From: Maribellus luteus
Lineage (GTDB): Bacteria > Bacteroidota > Bacteroidia > Bacteroidales > Prolixibacteraceae
Length of the DNA: 64,000 nucleotides
Assembly (NCBI RefSeq): GCF_003576475.1
Contig: NZ_QWGR01000003.1
Span: 372,001-436,000 of the forward strand
Direction: 5' to 3'
The notes under the pieces are model-generated. The model made no database searches, had not been told where the DNA came from, and worked only from the letters and a program-made list of their open reading frames with translations. A program made the position numbers and the translations under genes. Shown one piece after another: positions 63,929 to 64,000 of this stretch (position 1 is its first letter; each line of letters starts with the position of its first letter).

Positions 63929-64000
63929 TCAGGAATTCAACTCTGCCTCCTCAAGGACCACTCCAAGAAGTTGTCCTTTTATTTTGTCTTCAAAAGCTGA
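63929..64000 (-). CDS. C-terminal end of an unidentified gene (partial)
   Basis: Open minus-strand frame of 23 codons plus TGA, running off the right edge. It ends FEDKIKGQLLGVVLEEAELNS, and is followed by a terminator at the expected distance. Too short to assign. Confidence 0.55.
   Translation of the reverse strand, partial: SAFEDKIKGQLLGVVLEEAELNS

Overview
The window reads as a chromosomal segment of a Bacteroidota bacterium, most likely of the Marinilabiliales/Prolixibacteraceae kind (inference from gene content, not from a marker tree). Signs are a fused CcoN-CcoO cbb3 oxidase, a DUF4492 gene in front of cydAB, the rsfS-ftsH-LUD-DUF2007-cdsA-pssA block, several TAnnTTTG -7 promoter boxes, weak Shine-Dalgarno sites and long intergenic stretches full of palindromic and low-complexity repeats.

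Layout. 1-9.2 kb: a cbb3-type oxidase operon cut by the left edge (ccoN/O fusion, ccoQ-like, ccoP, ccoG, ccoH, SafE-like exporter), an unknown exported protein and the copper ATPase that serves the oxidase. 9.2-14.3 kb: a CoA-disulfide-reductase-like flavoprotein and a cytochrome bd operon (DUF4492, cydA, cydB, and a 42-residue CydX-like ORF). 14.4-24.1 kb: a surface-glycan/lipid glycosylation locus with two family-2 glycosyltransferases, four large polytopic GT-C-like proteins (two of them paralogues) and a frameshifted lipoprotein. 24.2-36.6 kb: housekeeping genes (SLC12-like transporter, coaD, Nudix, pyrE, birA, rsfS, ftsH, cdsA, pssA). 36.6-41.2 kb: an HTH-less NtrC-like regulator, a periplasmic sulfurtransferase, a porin remnant and many repeats, including a 25-bp perfect hairpin and a 275-bp tandem duplication. 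41.2-46.8 kb: an accessory island of five same-strand, unrelated genes, three of its intergenic gaps carrying the same palindromic repeat: DUF4062 protein, membrane-anchored HIT protein, proline-tailed thioredoxin-like lipoprotein, another lipoprotein, and an unknown 405-aa protein. 47.1-57.7 kb: a sulfur/molybdenum respiratory region. 57.7-64 kb: clpX, clpP, tig, tRNA-Leu, oxyR, a SpoU methyltransferase, a lipoprotein and the tail of a gene entering from the right edge.

The most interesting part is 47.1-57.1 kb. One operon (minus strand) encodes a Tat-exported molybdopterin oxidoreductase, its four-cluster ferredoxin subunit, an NrfD-type quinol subunit, a YeeE/YedE sulfur transporter split in two halves, and two membrane-anchored rhodanese-like proteins. 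Both rhodanese domains lack the catalytic cysteine, yet both proteins end in the same tail, VQVQ(K/R)REKTNVA(L/A)GGC, with the cysteine as last residue. I propose these are carriers for sulfane sulfur on a swinging C-terminal arm, by analogy to SoxY (GGCGG) and DsrC; this is inference. Divergently transcribed are a Rieske protein and an 899-aa protein joining a b6-type diheme cytochrome b with quinol-site motif to a large multiheme (up to 12) cytochrome c domain. Next to it, convergent, is mobA, which makes the cofactor such molybdoenzymes need. Together they could form a quinone-linked periplasmic electron circuit for inorganic sulfur compounds.
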